Shown here in pieces: positions 1 to 9,055 of a stretch of DNA of 64,000 nt; positions within the stretch are counted from its first letter, which is position 1, and every line of letters starts with the position of its first letter. Origin of the DNA: Neorhizobium alkalisoli (GTDB lineage Bacteria; Pseudomonadota; Alphaproteobacteria; Rhizobiales; Rhizobiaceae); NCBI RefSeq assembly GCF_007829835.1, contig NZ_VIWP01000003.1, positions 682,001-746,000 of the forward strand, in the 5' to 3' direction. The position numbers and the translations under genes are program-made. The notes beneath the pieces are model-generated. The model saw only the letters and a list, made by a program, of their open reading frames with translations, did not search any database and was not told the DNA's origin.

Positions 1-979
1 GTCGCTGCTCGGCTTCGACCATCCGGCGATCTGGGTCATCGCACTTGCCGGCGGTCTTGTCGTCGGCGGACTGATCGGCACGTTGCACGGCATGATCATC
101 GCCTTTCTCGGTGTCCCCTCCTTCATCGTCACGCTCGGCGGCCTGCTTGTCTGGCGTGGCGCCACATGGTTCGTCACGAGCGGCCAGACGGTGGCACCGA
201 TGGACGTCAATTTCCGCCTGATGGGCGGCGGCACGGAAGGTTCGATCGGCGCCACCTGGAGCTGGGTCGTCGGCATTATCGCCTGCCTCGCGATCATCGC
301 CGCCATCATCAACGCTCGCCACCAGCGCAAGCGCTTTCATTTCCCGCGCCGGCCGATCTGGGCCGAATATGTGCTGGTCGCGCTCGGCTGTTTCATCGTG
401 CTCGGCGCGGTCATGATCGCCAACGACTATTACTGGCCGATCAACATCGCCCGCCGTTATGCGGAGGCGAACAACATCCCCTGGCCCGAAGGCGGCCTCC
501 TGATCTCGCAGGGCATAGCCATTCCTGTACTGATGGCGATCGGCGTCGGCATCGTCATGACCTTCATCGCCACCCGCCTGCGCTTTGGCCGCTACGTCTT
601 TGCGATCGGCGGAAACCCGGAAGCCGCGGAACTCGCTGGTATCAAGACCCGCTGGGTGACGGTGAAAATCTTCGCGCTGATGGGCGTGCTCTGCGCCATT
701 GCCGCGGCGATCTCGACCGCCCGCCTCAACGCCGCCACCAATGCCCAAGGCGAGCTCGACGAACTTTATACGATCGCGGCTGCCGTGATCGGCGGCACTT
801 CGCTCTCCGGCGGCATGGGCACGATTGCCGGCGCCATGCTCGGCGCGCTCGTCATGCAGTCGCTGCAATCCGGCATGGTCCTGCTCGGCATAGACACGCC
901 CTTCCAGCGCATCGTCGTCGGCGTCGTGCTTGTCATGGCCGTCTGGCTCGACACCGTTTATCGCGCCAGATCCAAGTAA
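1..979 (+). CDS. Sugar ABC transporter permease (XylH/FrcC-like), start outside window
   Basis: This is the C-terminal part of an inner-membrane permease of the ribose/xylose-type (BPD_transp_2) ABC importer family. The reading frame is open from base 2, well upstream of the first possible internal start (TTG 83), so the true start lies before the window. Hydrophobic segments alternate with short loops, and the conserved loop [20 protein letters not shown] followed by the [15 protein letters not shown] segment is typical of this family. The ATPase gene follows after 17 bases, so the two form one operon. The extended loop around residues 80-160 resembles XylH more than short FrcC permeases. 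The sugar transported cannot be told from this fragment. Confidence 0.9.
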   Translation, partial: SLLGFDHPAIWVIALAGGLVVGGLIGTLHGMIIAFLGVPSFIVTLGGLLVWRGATWFVTSGQTVAPMDVNFRLMGGGTEGSIGATWSWVVGIIACLAIIAAIINARHQRKRFHFPRRPIWAEYVLVALGCFIVLGAVMIANDYYWPINIARRYAEANNIPWPEGGLLISQGIAIPVLMAIGVGIVMTFIATRLRFGRYVFAIGGNPEAAELAGIKTRWVTVKIFALMGVLCAIAAAISTARLNAATNAQGELDELYTIAAAVIGGTSLSGGMGTIAGAMLGALVMQSLQSGMVLLGIDTPFQRIVVGVVLVMAVWLDTVYRARSK

Positions 980-996
980 GAACAGGAGATTTGACC

Positions 997-1782
997 GTGA
1001 CGGACCAGACCACCGCACTCGTGGAAATGAAGAACATTTCCATCTCCTTCGGCGGCATTCATGCAGTCGAGAATGCTTCGATCGACCTTTTCCCCGGCGA
1101 AGTCGTGGCCCTGCTTGGCCATAACGGCGCCGGCAAATCGACGCTGATCAAAATCCTGTCGGGCGCCTATCGCCGCGATGCCGGCGACATCCTGATCAAC
1201 GGCGAGGACGCCGACATCCGCAACCCGCGCGACGCCAAGAAATACGGAATCGAGACGATCTATCAGACACTCGCCGTTGCCGACAATGTCGATGCAGCCG
1301 CCAATCTCTATCTCGGCCGCGAGCTGCAGACCAAATGGGGCACGCTGGACGACGTTGCGATGGAGGCCAATACCCGCGAGGTGATGGGCCGGCTGAACCC
1401 GAATTTCAAGCGCTTCAAGGAGCCGGTCAAGGCGCTCTCCGGCGGCCAGCGGCAATCGGTGGCGATCGCCCGCGCCATTCTGTTCGATGCCCGCATCCTG
1501 ATCATGGACGAACCGACGGCAGCACTCGGCCCCCAGGAAACGGCGCAGGTCGGAGACCTGATCAAACAGCTGAAACGCGAGGGCATCGGCATTTTTCTGA
1601 TCAGCCACGACATCCACGATGTCTTCGACCTCGCCGACCGCGTCTTCGTGATGAAGAACGGAAAGGTCGTCGGCCATGCCAGGACCGGCGACGTGACGAA
1701 GGACGAGGTGCTCGGCATGATCATCCTCGGCAAGGTGCCGCCGGGCGCAGTTCCCGGACCGGGCGCGATGAAGTCCGCATGA
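997..1782 (+). CDS. Sugar ABC transporter ATP-binding protein, single-domain
   Basis: Cytoplasmic ATPase that powers the sugar importer whose permease lies just upstream. It is 261 residues with one nucleotide-binding domain: Walker [10 protein letters not shown] near residues 41-49, signature LSGGQRQS near 147, and Walker [13 protein letters not shown] just after. Rhizobial FrcA/XylG-type ATPases of about 260 residues look like this, whereas RbsA/MglA-type proteins have two fused domains. The start is taken as GTG 997 because AGGAGA sits at 984-989 with good spacing. A longer open frame upstream is only the shadow of the permease gene. Substrate (xylose, fructose or other) is not resolved. 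Confidence 0.9.
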   Translation: MTDQTTALVEMKNISISFGGIHAVENASIDLFPGEVVALLGHNGAGKSTLIKILSGAYRRDAGDILINGEDADIRNPRDAKKYGIETIYQTLAVADNVDAAANLYLGRELQTKWGTLDDVAMEANTREVMGRLNPNFKRFKEPVKALSGGQRQSVAIARAILFDARILIMDEPTAALGPQETAQVGDLIKQLKREGIGIFLISHDIHDVFDLADRVFVMKNGKVVGHARTGDVTKDEVLGMIILGKVPPGAVPGPGAMKSA

Positions 1783-1902
1783 AGGCAACATCAAGCCTGC
1801 CGATCAAATGCTTCTGCGATTTCGCAAAATGCCGATTGATGCGGCAGGCAACCTGGGTTAAGAACCCGATATCGGACGAAGCGAGTCATCGCTTTTCGGC
1901 AT

Positions 1903-1979
1903 GCACCCGTAGCTCAGCTGGATAGAGTGTTGGATTCCGATTCCAAAGGTCACAGGTTCGAATCCTGTCGGGTGCGCCA
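1903..1979 (+). tRNA. tRNA-Arg (anticodon CCG), CCA encoded
   Basis: A complete cloverleaf can be folded. The acceptor stem GCACCCG pairs with CGGGTGC, the D arm is GCTC...GAGT, and the anticodon stem TTGGA/TCCAA encloses loop TTCCGAT with anticodon CCG (reads CGG, Arg). The T arm ACAGG/CCTGT has loop TTCGAAT. Discriminator G is followed by an encoded CCA. No integrase or repeated 3' end is visible nearby, so it does not appear to be occupied as an attachment site here. Confidence 0.97.
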
Positions 1980-2167
1980 TTCATTTCACCTACAGTGTTG
2001 TTTTTTCTGAATTTCCGCCGCATTCCGAAGTCGCACGCTCGCCGCGCGAAGCCGATCGGAACGTCTCGGGCATTGCCGGAAAATCCGGTATTTCTCGCTG
2101 CCATCTGGGATGTTGGCGATGGCAACCTACCTATGGGGTCTGACCAAGAATTTCAGAGGAGAATTGG

Positions 2168-2473
2168 ATGAGCGTTGAATTCGGCCCGTATATACAGATG
2201 CGCAAGCTCGCTCAGCAAATGGCTATTCAGTATCAAAAAGACGCGAAGCTCGCTCTGGCACCTCTTCTGGCTCATTTCATGGATGAGGTCGAAGTCAACG
2301 TCGCTTCCGATCAGTATGACCACGCAGGATTCATGGAAAGGATGCGCGCGCCGCTGCAGCTTGATGCCGAGGTGACATTGGATCCGCGCCGCAAGGAATT
2401 CCTCCAGGCTGTTGCAGATGCCCTGCAAGATCGTATCAAGCGCGAATTGGACGCGCCCACTCTTCCGGCCTGA
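2168..2473 (+). CDS. Hypothetical protein, 101 aa
   Basis: I do not recognise a family. The product is soluble, rich in Gln, Ala, Leu, Asp and Glu, and mostly predicted alpha-helical by eye, without signal peptide or membrane segment. A strong ribosome binding site AGGAGA lies just before ATG 2168, which supports real translation. It stands alone between the tRNA gene and the convergent RNase H gene. The opposite-strand open frame over the same bases lacks a comparable ribosome site. Confidence 0.65.
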   Translation: MSVEFGPYIQMRKLAQQMAIQYQKDAKLALAPLLAHFMDEVEVNVASDQYDHAGFMERMRAPLQLDAEVTLDPRRKEFLQAVADALQDRIKRELDAPTLPA

Positions 2474-2541
2474 CACTCCGAAACATTTTAAGTCAGAATA
2501 TCAGACCGACCCGGAGTCAAGTTTACGTTCGCCAGGATCGG

Positions 2542-3021
2542 TCAGCCACCAAGGGATCCAATGCGCGCAGCGCCCCGTGCCAAAATATCGGCCTGATCAT
2601 TGCCTTCGACCCCGGAATGCCCCTTGCAGAGCTCGACCACGACCCGCGGATTGTTTTCGAGCAGCGCGTCGAGTTGCTGCCACAGCTTCGCATCCGGGAT
2701 CGGTCGCCGTCGGGAGCGCGGGTTGGGATAGATCCGTTTCCAACCATTGTTTCGCCAGATGCTCCTCCACCGGCCACATCCTTCAAACACATGGTTGGAA
2801 TCCGTATGGAGAATGGCGGCTCGCCCGTTTGCATGGATTTCGAGCCAGGATAGGGCTTTCACTGCAGCCAGCACTTCAAACGCGTTGTTCGACGGACCTT
2901 TATCGAAACCGCTGGCGGAATAGACCTGCCGGTCGCCTTCGAGCACCACGAAAGCCCAGCCTCCAGAGAGGGTTTTGGCATCGAAGGATCCGTCGGAGAA
3001 GATATCAAGCGTATCAGGCAT
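2542..3021 (-). CDS. Ribonuclease HI-family protein
   Basis: Cytoplasmic endonuclease family that cleaves RNA in RNA-DNA hybrids. The catalytic DEDD set can be placed: D10 in the FSDGS motif, E49 in NNAFEVLAA, D74 in LHTDSN, the loop histidine H135 in KGHSG, and D145 in NDQAD. Length (159 residues) is normal for RNase HI. The N-terminus is acidic-hydrophobic with no signal. Rhizobia often carry a canonical rnhA elsewhere, so this could be a second copy; I therefore leave the symbol blank. The following RecX-family gene is on the same strand about 70 bases downstream. Confidence 0.85.
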   Translation of the reverse strand: MPDTLDIFSDGSFDAKTLSGGWAFVVLEGDRQVYSASGFDKGPSNNAFEVLAAVKALSWLEIHANGRAAILHTDSNHVFEGCGRWRSIWRNNGWKRIYPNPRSRRRPIPDAKLWQQLDALLENNPRVVVELCKGHSGVEGNDQADILARGAARIGSLGG

Positions 3022-3091
3022 GGCAAAACCTATACATCGATTCGAGCGCCTCTCCGCTGCCCCGACATCGCTCTAGGCAGCAGTCGCATCC

Positions 3092-3715
3092 TCAAATTCC
3101 CCGCCCCGCATCCAGCACCTCCTCCGCCTCCTCGATCGACATCGCCAGAACCCGCTTGCCGATCTCGAAGCCGAAGCCGCCTCTTGCAAAGGCCGAAAAC
3201 TCCTTGGCCCGACGCGCCTCGTCCGGCTCCACCTTGCGAAAAGGTCCGAATGCCCGTTTGCGGGCAAGCACGACCGCCGCATAAAGATCATCGGCATCGG
3301 CGGTTGCGGTTTCCACCGTGTCGCGGGCAACGCCCTTCTGGGCCAGTTTTTGGGCGATTGCCCGTTTCGAGCGGCCACTGCGTATGCCGGATCGGGTGCT
3401 GATCTCGGCAAAGGCGCTGTCGTCGAGGGCCTTGTTATCATAGGCAAATTTCACGGCGGATTCCGCCAGTGCCTTCACCTGCGCCTCGCTGATATTTTCG
3501 AATTTCTGCCGAGCCTTGCGGGCGATCGCGTCAAAAAGCTGCTTTTCGGTATGCATGCGTTTTTCGACGCGATAGATCGTCGAGTTACGCGCCCAGGAAA
3601 ACATCCGCGGCGTCGGCGTGTCGGAAGATTGCGTATCCGATGGGAAGCTGTCCGATATCTGCGTGTCGTCGTCCAAATCCGGTTCCTGCACAAGTCTCGT
3701 TTCTGCATGCGGCAC
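3092..3715 (-). CDS. RecX-family regulatory protein
   Basis: Small helical protein of the RecX family; RecX inhibits RecA filament extension. The middle holds helical repeats typical of the family, such as the segments KALDDSAFAEI and GRSKRAIAQKLAQKGV and the following VETATADADD region. Length (207 residues) matches rhizobial RecX. The longest frame starts at GTG 3715. An ATG at 3604 (MFSWARN) would drop an acidic, Ser/Thr-rich tail of 37 residues that looks disordered, so the start is uncertain. It is not next to recA here. Confidence 0.8.
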   Translation of the reverse strand: MPHAETRLVQEPDLDDDTQISDSFPSDTQSSDTPTPRMFSWARNSTIYRVEKRMHTEKQLFDAIARKARQKFENISEAQVKALAESAVKFAYDNKALDDSAFAEISTRSGIRSGRSKRAIAQKLAQKGVARDTVETATADADDLYAAVVLARKRAFGPFRKVEPDEARRAKEFSAFARGGFGFEIGKRVLAMSIEEAEEVLDAGRGI

Positions 3716-3776
3716 ACGGCCAAACTTGCGGCTTGTTTAAACCAGGATGCGCCGGCAATCGATCCCCGGCCGCATC

Positions 3777-4682
3777 TTAAAGCGCCCGCCCCTGCGCCAG
3801 CGTCCAGAAGCTTTCGGCAATATCCGCCATGCGCCCACGCGGCCGGATCAGCACGATTTTCACGCCGATGGCCCAGTCGTCCGATCCGGCCCGTGCCAAC
3901 CGACCGGTATCGCCCATTTCGTCGGCCGCAAGGCTTTCGGGGATCCAGGCGACCCCCTTGCCTTCGATCGCCAGCGCCTTCAGCGCCATCGCCAGATGCG
4001 ACGAGAAAACCGGCTGCAGTTGCAGGCCTTGCGTCCGGGCCGCAAGGCTGGAGGCCAATATGCGCCCCATGCCGGATTTCTCCTCGAAGCAAAGATGCGG
4101 CACGACCCCGGCGGTGGCGTTTTCGATATCGTAGAGCGCCCTGCCCTCGGCATCCCGGCCGCTCACCGGGATCAACCGGTCGCTGGCAAGCTCCACATGG
4201 CGAAAATCCTGCATGTCGAGGCGGATCCGGCTTTCTGCGTGATAATGGCAGAGCAGGAATTGCGCCCGCCCTTCGAGCATGATCCGTTCGCATTCGTTCA
4301 TGTTGTCGGAGAGCAGCCTGACCGGCATGGTCGAGGCGATTGGCCCGAGCGTCTGGATCCAGTGCGGGAAAAAGATGAAGGAAAGCGCATGCGTGGCGGC
4401 GAAGGTCACGGTGGAGCTGGCGCTGCGCATCTGCTCGATATCCCGATGCGCCCGCTCCAGCCGACCACCGACGTCACCGGCCGCCGCCAGCATGATTTCG
4501 CCGGCCGCCGTCAGTTTCAGCCGATGGGTCGAGCGGTCGATCAGTTCCGCGCCGCACCAGTCTTCCAGCGACTTGATGCGCCGCCCGAATGCCGGCTGGG
4601 TAATGTTCCGCTTTTCCGCCGCACGCGAAAAATTCAGCGTCTCGGCCAGCGCCTGAAGGTCGGCAAGCCAGGCGGTATCCAT
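3777..4682 (-). CDS. LysR-family regulator of the tartrate locus
   Basis: Transcription regulator of 301 residues with the LysR winged helix-turn-helix at residues 1-60 (LNFSRAAEKRNITQPAFGRR) and a periplasmic-binding-protein-like effector domain after it. ATG 4682 is chosen over the upstream start because AGGAGG sits seven bases before it. The gene is divergent from the DctA-type carrier. A perfect inverted repeat containing T-N11-A lies between them (4787-4805), so it probably controls the carrier, tarD and tartrate dehydrogenase genes, with a tartrate-like acid as plausible effector. The effector is inferred from context only. Confidence 0.88.
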   Translation of the reverse strand: MDTAWLADLQALAETLNFSRAAEKRNITQPAFGRRIKSLEDWCGAELIDRSTHRLKLTAAGEIMLAAAGDVGGRLERAHRDIEQMRSASSTVTFAATHALSFIFFPHWIQTLGPIASTMPVRLLSDNMNECERIMLEGRAQFLLCHYHAESRIRLDMQDFRHVELASDRLIPVSGRDAEGRALYDIENATAGVVPHLCFEEKSGMGRILASSLAARTQGLQLQPVFSSHLAMALKALAIEGKGVAWIPESLAADEMGDTGRLARAGSDDWAIGVKIVLIRPRGRMADIAESFWTLAQGRAL

Positions 4683-4786
4683 CGGCAATCCTCCTGCATC
4701 GCAATGCCTTTCATGCACCATGAAAAAGACAGATCGGGAAAAAGATCAAATCATTTCCGTATTTTTGCAGTGCAGCAATAAAAGAG

Positions 4787-4805
4787 CAATGCCGAAACGG
4801 CATTG
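4787..4805. promoter_or_regulatory. Candidate LysR operator between regulator and dctA-type gene
   Basis: CAATGCCG and CGGCATTG form a perfect 8-base inverted repeat with a 3-base spacer. The central part is T-N11-A (T4790, A4802), the classic LysR-type binding core. It lies about 100 bases from each divergent start. A partial second copy of the half-site, CGGCATTGG, lies near 4820. Confidence 0.6.
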
Positions 4806-4902
4806 ATACGGCCCGGATCGGCATTGGACCCCGGTCAGCCTTCAACCCTAAAAAAGCATGCACTCTGGGGGAGAGATGCATGAACCAAGGGAGGAAGGGT
4901 CC

Positions 4903-6210
4903 ATGGCGCGACGGCTGCTCGGACAATTATACATTCAGGTTTTGATCGGCATCGCGATCGGCATTCTTGTCGGTCTGGTCGTGCCGGATATCGCAACGAA
5001 GCTGCAGCCGCTGGCGGATGGTTTCATCAAGCTCATCAAGATGCTGCTGGCGCCGGTCATTTTTGCGACCGTGGTGCTCGGCATCGCCAAGATGGGCGAC
5101 ATCAAGGAAGTCGGCAAGATCGGCGTGCGCTCGCTGATCTATTTCGAGGTACTGTCGACCATCGCGCTGGTGATCGGCCTCGTCGTCGTCAACATCATGC
5201 AGCCCGGCGTCGGCATGAATATCGATCCGAGCAAGATCGATGCGAGCGCCATCTCGACCTATCAGCAGACGGCCCAGGCCCAGGGCGGCGCCGTCGAATT
5301 CTTCATGAACATCATCCCGACGACGATCGTCGATGCCTTTGCCAAGGGCGCGATGCTGCAGATCATCCTTGTCGCCGTGTTGATGGGCGTGGCACTCGTC
5401 CAGCTCGGGCCGAAGGCCACGCCGCTGGTCGATGTGCTAGATACGATGCTGCAGGCGCTGTTCAAGATCGTTGCCATGATAATGCGTCTGGCGCCGATCG
5501 GTGCCGGTGCCGGCGTCGCCTATACGATCGGCAAATATGGCGTCGGTTCGCTGTTTGCGCTCGGTCACCTGATGCTCGGCGTCTACCTCACCTCGATCGT
5601 CTTCGTCGTCGTCATTCTCGGCGCGGTCGCACGCTGGTCGGGTTTCCCGCTGATGCATTTCTTCCGGTATTTCAAGGATGAGATCCTGATCGTGCTGGCC
5701 ACCTGCTCGTCGGAAGCTGTGCTGCCGCGGATGATGGACAAGCTGGAAAAGCTCGGCTGCAAGCGCTCCGTCGTCGGCCTCGTCCTGCCGACCGGCTACA
5801 CGTTTAATGCCGATGGCACCTGCATCTATCTGACCATGGCCGCCGTCTTCGTTGCCCAGGCCACCAATACGCCGCTCGGGTTCGAAGGCCAGCTGATCAT
5901 TCTCGGCGTGCTGCTTCTGACCTCGAAAGGTTCGGCGGGTGTTGCCGGCGCCGGCTTTGTCACGCTTGCCGCGACGCTGTCCAGCTTCCACGCCATCCCG
6001 GTTGCCGGCCTCGTCCTTCTGCTCGGCGTCGACCGCTTCATGAACGAGGCCCGCGCCGTCGTGAACCTGATCGGCAACGGCATCGCCACGATCGCCATCG
6101 CCAAATGGGAAGGCGCGCTCGACCAGAACACCGTCAAGGCCGTCATCGCCGAACAGCGCGGCGAACGGCCGCGCGAGATCACGGCCGCCGCCGTCCAGAC
6201 CCAACACTGA
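4903..6210 (+). CDS. Dicarboxylate:cation symporter, DctA/SDF family (probable tartrate uptake)
   Basis: Inner-membrane carrier of the DAACS (SDF) family that imports C4-dicarboxylates with protons or sodium. It is 435 residues with several membrane helices. The family hallmarks are present: the serine-rich stretch ATCSSEAVLPRMM, the PTGYTFNADGTCIY motif in the substrate-binding region, and TSKGSAGVAGAGF. ATG 4903 is preferred because AGGGAGGA lies just upstream; the in-frame ATG at 4858 lacks such a site. The gene leads an operon with tarD, so tartrate rather than succinate is the likely physiological substrate, by context. Confidence 0.9.
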   Translation: MARRLLGQLYIQVLIGIAIGILVGLVVPDIATKLQPLADGFIKLIKMLLAPVIFATVVLGIAKMGDIKEVGKIGVRSLIYFEVLSTIALVIGLVVVNIMQPGVGMNIDPSKIDASAISTYQQTAQAQGGAVEFFMNIIPTTIVDAFAKGAMLQIILVAVLMGVALVQLGPKATPLVDVLDTMLQALFKIVAMIMRLAPIGAGAGVAYTIGKYGVGSLFALGHLMLGVYLTSIVFVVVILGAVARWSGFPLMHFFRYFKDEILIVLATCSSEAVLPRMMDKLEKLGCKRSVVGLVLPTGYTFNADGTCIYLTMAAVFVAQATNTPLGFEGQLIILGVLLLTSKGSAGVAGAGFVTLAATLSSFHAIPVAGLVLLLGVDRFMNEARAVVNLIGNGIATIAIAKWEGALDQNTVKAVIAEQRGERPREITAAAVQTQH

Positions 6211-6244
6211 CAAACCGCAATACCCATTCAGAACGGAGCATGAA

Positions 6245-7408
6245 ATGCGTATCATTGATGTCTGCGAAGTCACGAAGCCGATCGCCTCGCCCATTCGCAA
6301 CGCCTATATCGACTTCTCGAAAATGACGGCCAGCCTCGTCGCCGTCGTCACCGACGTCGTCAAGGACGGCCGCCGTGTCGTCGGTTACGGTTTTAATTCG
6401 AACGGCCGTTACGGCCAGGGCGGCCTGATCCGCGAACGGTTCAAGGACCGTATTCTTCAGGCCGATCCGGCCGAGTTGAGCAACGATGCCGGCACCAATC
6501 TCGACCCGCACAAGATCTGGGCGAAGATGATGATGAACGAAAAGCCCGGCGGTCATGGCGAACGCTCGGTCGCCGTCGGCACGATCGACATGGCGGTCTG
6601 GGATGCCGTCGCCAAGATCGAAGGAAAGCCGCTCTTCCGGCTTCTGGCCGAAATGAAGGGCCGCGAGGCCAATCCGAAAGTCTTCGTTTATGCCGCCGGC
6701 GGTTATTATTATCCCGGCAAGGACAATAGCGCCCTGCGCAAGGAAATGCGCGGTTACCTCGACCGCGGCTACAATGTCGTGAAGATGAAGATCGGCGGCG
6801 CCTCGATCGACGAAGACCGCGGCCGTATCGAATCCGTACTGGAAGAGATCGGCTCCGAAGCAAAACTCGCCGTCGATGCGAACGGCCGTTTCGATCTCGA
6901 AACCGGCATCGCCTATGCAAAGATGCTGCGCGACTATCCGCTCTTCTGGTACGAGGAAATCGGTGATCCGCTCGATTATGCGCTGCAGGCGGCAATCTCG
7001 GAATTTTACGATGCACCGATGGCGACCGGCGAAAATCTGTTCTCGCATCAGGATGCCCGCAACCTTCTGCGTTACGGTGGCATGCGCGCCGACCGCGATT
7101 TCCTGCAGTTCGACTGCGCCCTTTCCTACGGTCTCGTCGAATATCTGCGCACGCTCGATGTGCTGCGCCAGTTCGGCTGGTCGCCGTCGCGCTGCATCCC
7201 GCATGGCGGCCATCAGATGTCGCTCAATATCGCAGCCGGTCTCGGCCTTGGCGGCAATGAGAGCTATCCGGATCTCTTCCAGCCCTATGGCGGTTTCCCG
7301 GACGGCGTGAAGGTGATCGACGGTCATATCACCATGCCGGAGCTGCCGGGCATCGGTTTTGAAGGCAAGTCCGACCTGATCAAGGTCATGCGCGAACTGG
7401 CCGAATGA
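6245..7408 (+). CDS. tarD: D-tartrate dehydratase (enolase superfamily)
   Basis: Cytoplasmic Mg-dependent enzyme that dehydrates D-tartrate to oxaloacetate. The 387-residue sequence closely matches, from memory, the characterised Bradyrhizobium TarD. All catalytic residues fall at the same places with an offset of two: K182 in VVKMKIGG, metal ligands D211 (AVDANGR), E237 (WYEE) and E263 (TGEN), and H320 (CIPHGGHQ). The gene starts 35 bases after the carrier gene, in one operon. Product oxaloacetate enters central metabolism. Assignment to D-tartrate, not another acid sugar, rests on this residue-level match. Confidence 0.93.
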   Translation: MRIIDVCEVTKPIASPIRNAYIDFSKMTASLVAVVTDVVKDGRRVVGYGFNSNGRYGQGGLIRERFKDRILQADPAELSNDAGTNLDPHKIWAKMMMNEKPGGHGERSVAVGTIDMAVWDAVAKIEGKPLFRLLAEMKGREANPKVFVYAAGGYYYPGKDNSALRKEMRGYLDRGYNVVKMKIGGASIDEDRGRIESVLEEIGSEAKLAVDANGRFDLETGIAYAKMLRDYPLFWYEEIGDPLDYALQAAISEFYDAPMATGENLFSHQDARNLLRYGGMRADRDFLQFDCALSYGLVEYLRTLDVLRQFGWSPSRCIPHGGHQMSLNIAAGLGLGGNESYPDLFQPYGGFPDGVKVIDGHITMPELPGIGFEGKSDLIKVMRELAE

Positions 7409-7416
7409 GTTTTTTA

Positions 7417-7442
7417 AAGGGCGGGCTGCACAGTCCGCCCTT
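7417..7442. other. Intercistronic hairpin tarD-ttuC
   Basis: AAGGGCGG and CCGCCCTT form an 8-bp stem around a 10-base loop directly after the tarD stop. No T tract follows on the plus strand, so it is more likely an RNA-stabilising or attenuating hairpin than a full terminator. Confidence 0.5.
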
Positions 7443-7558
7443 GAAGACCGAAGAGAGACTTGCCTGACAGATTGCCGTCGTTACCTTGCGACGGCGCAAT
7501 GATGGGACGAAGGGAAATACCGATGGCCGGCTAGGGTTCGAACGCCTACAGGATCGCC

Positions 7559-8599
7559 GTGATTGCCGGTGACGGCATCGGCAAGGAAGTCGTGCCGGAA
7601 GGCTTGCGTATTCTCGAAGCTGCGGCCTCGAAATTCGATATCGACTTAAAATTCGACACGTTCGATTTCTCCTCCTGCGACTATTACGAAAAGCACGGAC
7701 GGATGATGCCGGAGGACTGGAAACAGCAGATCGGCGGTCACGACGCAATCTTTTTCGGCGCCGTCGGCTGGCCGGCCCGTGTGCCGGATCATATCTCGCT
7801 CTGGGGTTCGCTCATCCAGTTCCGCCGCGAGTTCGACCAATATGTCAGCCTGCGTCCCTGCCGGCTGATGCCCGGCGTCAAATCGCCGCTTGCCGGCCGC
7901 AAGCCGGGCGATATCGATTTCTACGTCGTGCGTGAAAACACCGAGGGTGAATATTCGTCGATCGGCGGCAAGATGTTCCCCGGTACCGAGCGCGAGGTCG
8001 TGGTGCAGGAAACGGTGATGACCCGCACCGGCGTTGACCGAATTCTCAAATACGCGTTCGAGCTATCGGCTTCCCGCAAGGGCCACCTCACTTCGGCCAC
8101 CAAGTCGAATGGCATTTCCATCACCATGCCCTATTGGGATGAGCGGGTGGAGGAAATGGCGAAAAACTATCCCGGCGTGACATGGGACAAGTATCACATC
8201 GACATTCTCTGCGCCCAGTTCGTGCTGCATCCGGACTGGTTCGATGTCGTTGTCGCCTCCAACCTGTTCGGCGACATCCTGTCCGATCTCGGCCCCGCCT
8301 GCACCGGCACGATCGGCATCGCGCCATCGGGCAATATCAATCCGGAGCGGAACTTTCCGTCGCTATTCGAGCCGGTTCATGGCTCGGCGCCGGATATTGC
8401 CGGAATGGGCATTGCCAATCCGGTCGGCCAGATCTGGTCGGCGGCTATGATGCTGGACCATCTGGGAGAGGTTTCGGCGGCCAAGGCTATCCTGCAGGCA
8501 ATCGAGACCGTGCTTGCAGACGACAGGCTGAAGACCCGTGATCTTGGCGGCAGCGCCAACACGGTCGAGTGCGGCAAGGCGATCGCCGCAGCGCTTTAA
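7559..8599 (+). CDS. ttuC: Tartrate dehydrogenase/decarboxylase family, start region interrupted by a stop
   Basis: NAD-dependent beta-decarboxylating dehydrogenase of the TtuC/DmlA group (isocitrate/isopropylmalate dehydrogenase fold) acting on tartrate or D-malate. Family segments are intact: AGDGIGKEVVPEG, FGAVGWP, ISLWGSL, RENTEGEYSS, TSATKSNG, NLFGDILSDLGPA and EPVHGSAPDIAG. The expected start is ATG 7523, with AAGGGA before it, but codon 4 is TAG (7532). The longest uninterrupted frame begins at GTG 7559, preceded by AGGA at 7550-7553. That start gives 346 residues and removes most of the first beta strand (the RIAV of the usual RIAVIAGDG). The gene may thus be impaired, reinitiated, or carry a sequence error. 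Confidence 0.85.
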   Translation: MIAGDGIGKEVVPEGLRILEAAASKFDIDLKFDTFDFSSCDYYEKHGRMMPEDWKQQIGGHDAIFFGAVGWPARVPDHISLWGSLIQFRREFDQYVSLRPCRLMPGVKSPLAGRKPGDIDFYVVRENTEGEYSSIGGKMFPGTEREVVVQETVMTRTGVDRILKYAFELSASRKGHLTSATKSNGISITMPYWDERVEEMAKNYPGVTWDKYHIDILCAQFVLHPDWFDVVVASNLFGDILSDLGPACTGTIGIAPSGNINPERNFPSLFEPVHGSAPDIAGMGIANPVGQIWSAAMMLDHLGEVSAAKAILQAIETVLADDRLKTRDLGGSANTVECGKAIAAAL

Positions 8600-8609
8600 G
8601 ACTGAACGA

Positions 8610-8837
8610 TCAGGCTGCGGCGGAATAACCGCCCGCGGCTGCGGGACGAACCGCAGTCATCGGCTGCGCCGGTACGATAACGGCCTCCTTCATGCCGGCT
8701 TCGATCAGCGCGATCTCGTTCAGGCAATATTGCTCGTCATAGATCTGCTGGCGAATACGGCTCATGCGGGCCACCACGCAGACAATCAGATCGGCAAGCA
8801 GCAGCAAGGCAATGGTGGTCGAGAATAGAGCAAGCAT
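8610..8837 (-). CDS. Small membrane protein, 75 aa, unknown
   Basis: I do not recognise the family. ATG 8837 has AGGAGG seven bases upstream, which fixes this start rather than the longer frame. Residues about 3-23 form one hydrophobic helix (ALFSTTIALLLLADLIVCVV). A basic, charged cytoplasmic segment (RMSRIRQQIYDEQY) follows, then an Ala/Pro-rich tail. It is convergent with ttuC and ends ten bases after it. Confidence 0.6.
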   Translation of the reverse strand: MLALFSTTIALLLLADLIVCVVARMSRIRQQIYDEQYCLNEIALIEAGMKEAVIVPAQPMTAVRPAAAGGYSAAA

Positions 8838-9055
8838 TGGCATTCCTCCTTGAGGGTCTCCTGTCCCGACACCATTAGACACGACAAGCCGTAAGGTTCC
8901 GTTTCCATGCATGCATAAGGTTGTGTTGCGGGGCATGAATAAGAATTGGTCAACGCGACCTTCCGCCCGCCCTGGCGTCACGACTCGGAACCAGTCTGCT
9001 GGCGGCAACGTTTGTCCTTTTGCAAAAGCCGTGATCTCAAACAGGGAGGATGACC

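Noticed and set aside
166..996. N-terminal part of the 538-codon frame leading into the sugar ATPase
   Set aside because: Arginine/histidine-rich out-of-phase translation of the permease gene; GTG 997 with its own ribosome site is the real start.
1886..2125. Minus-strand frame over the tRNA (ends ...[25 protein letters not shown])
   Set aside because: This is the well-known spurious antisense translation of a tRNA gene; the tRNA-Arg fold explains it fully.
7417..7442. Intrinsic terminator between tarD and ttuC
   Set aside because: The stem is good but no T tract follows it on the plus strand, so it is listed only as a hairpin.
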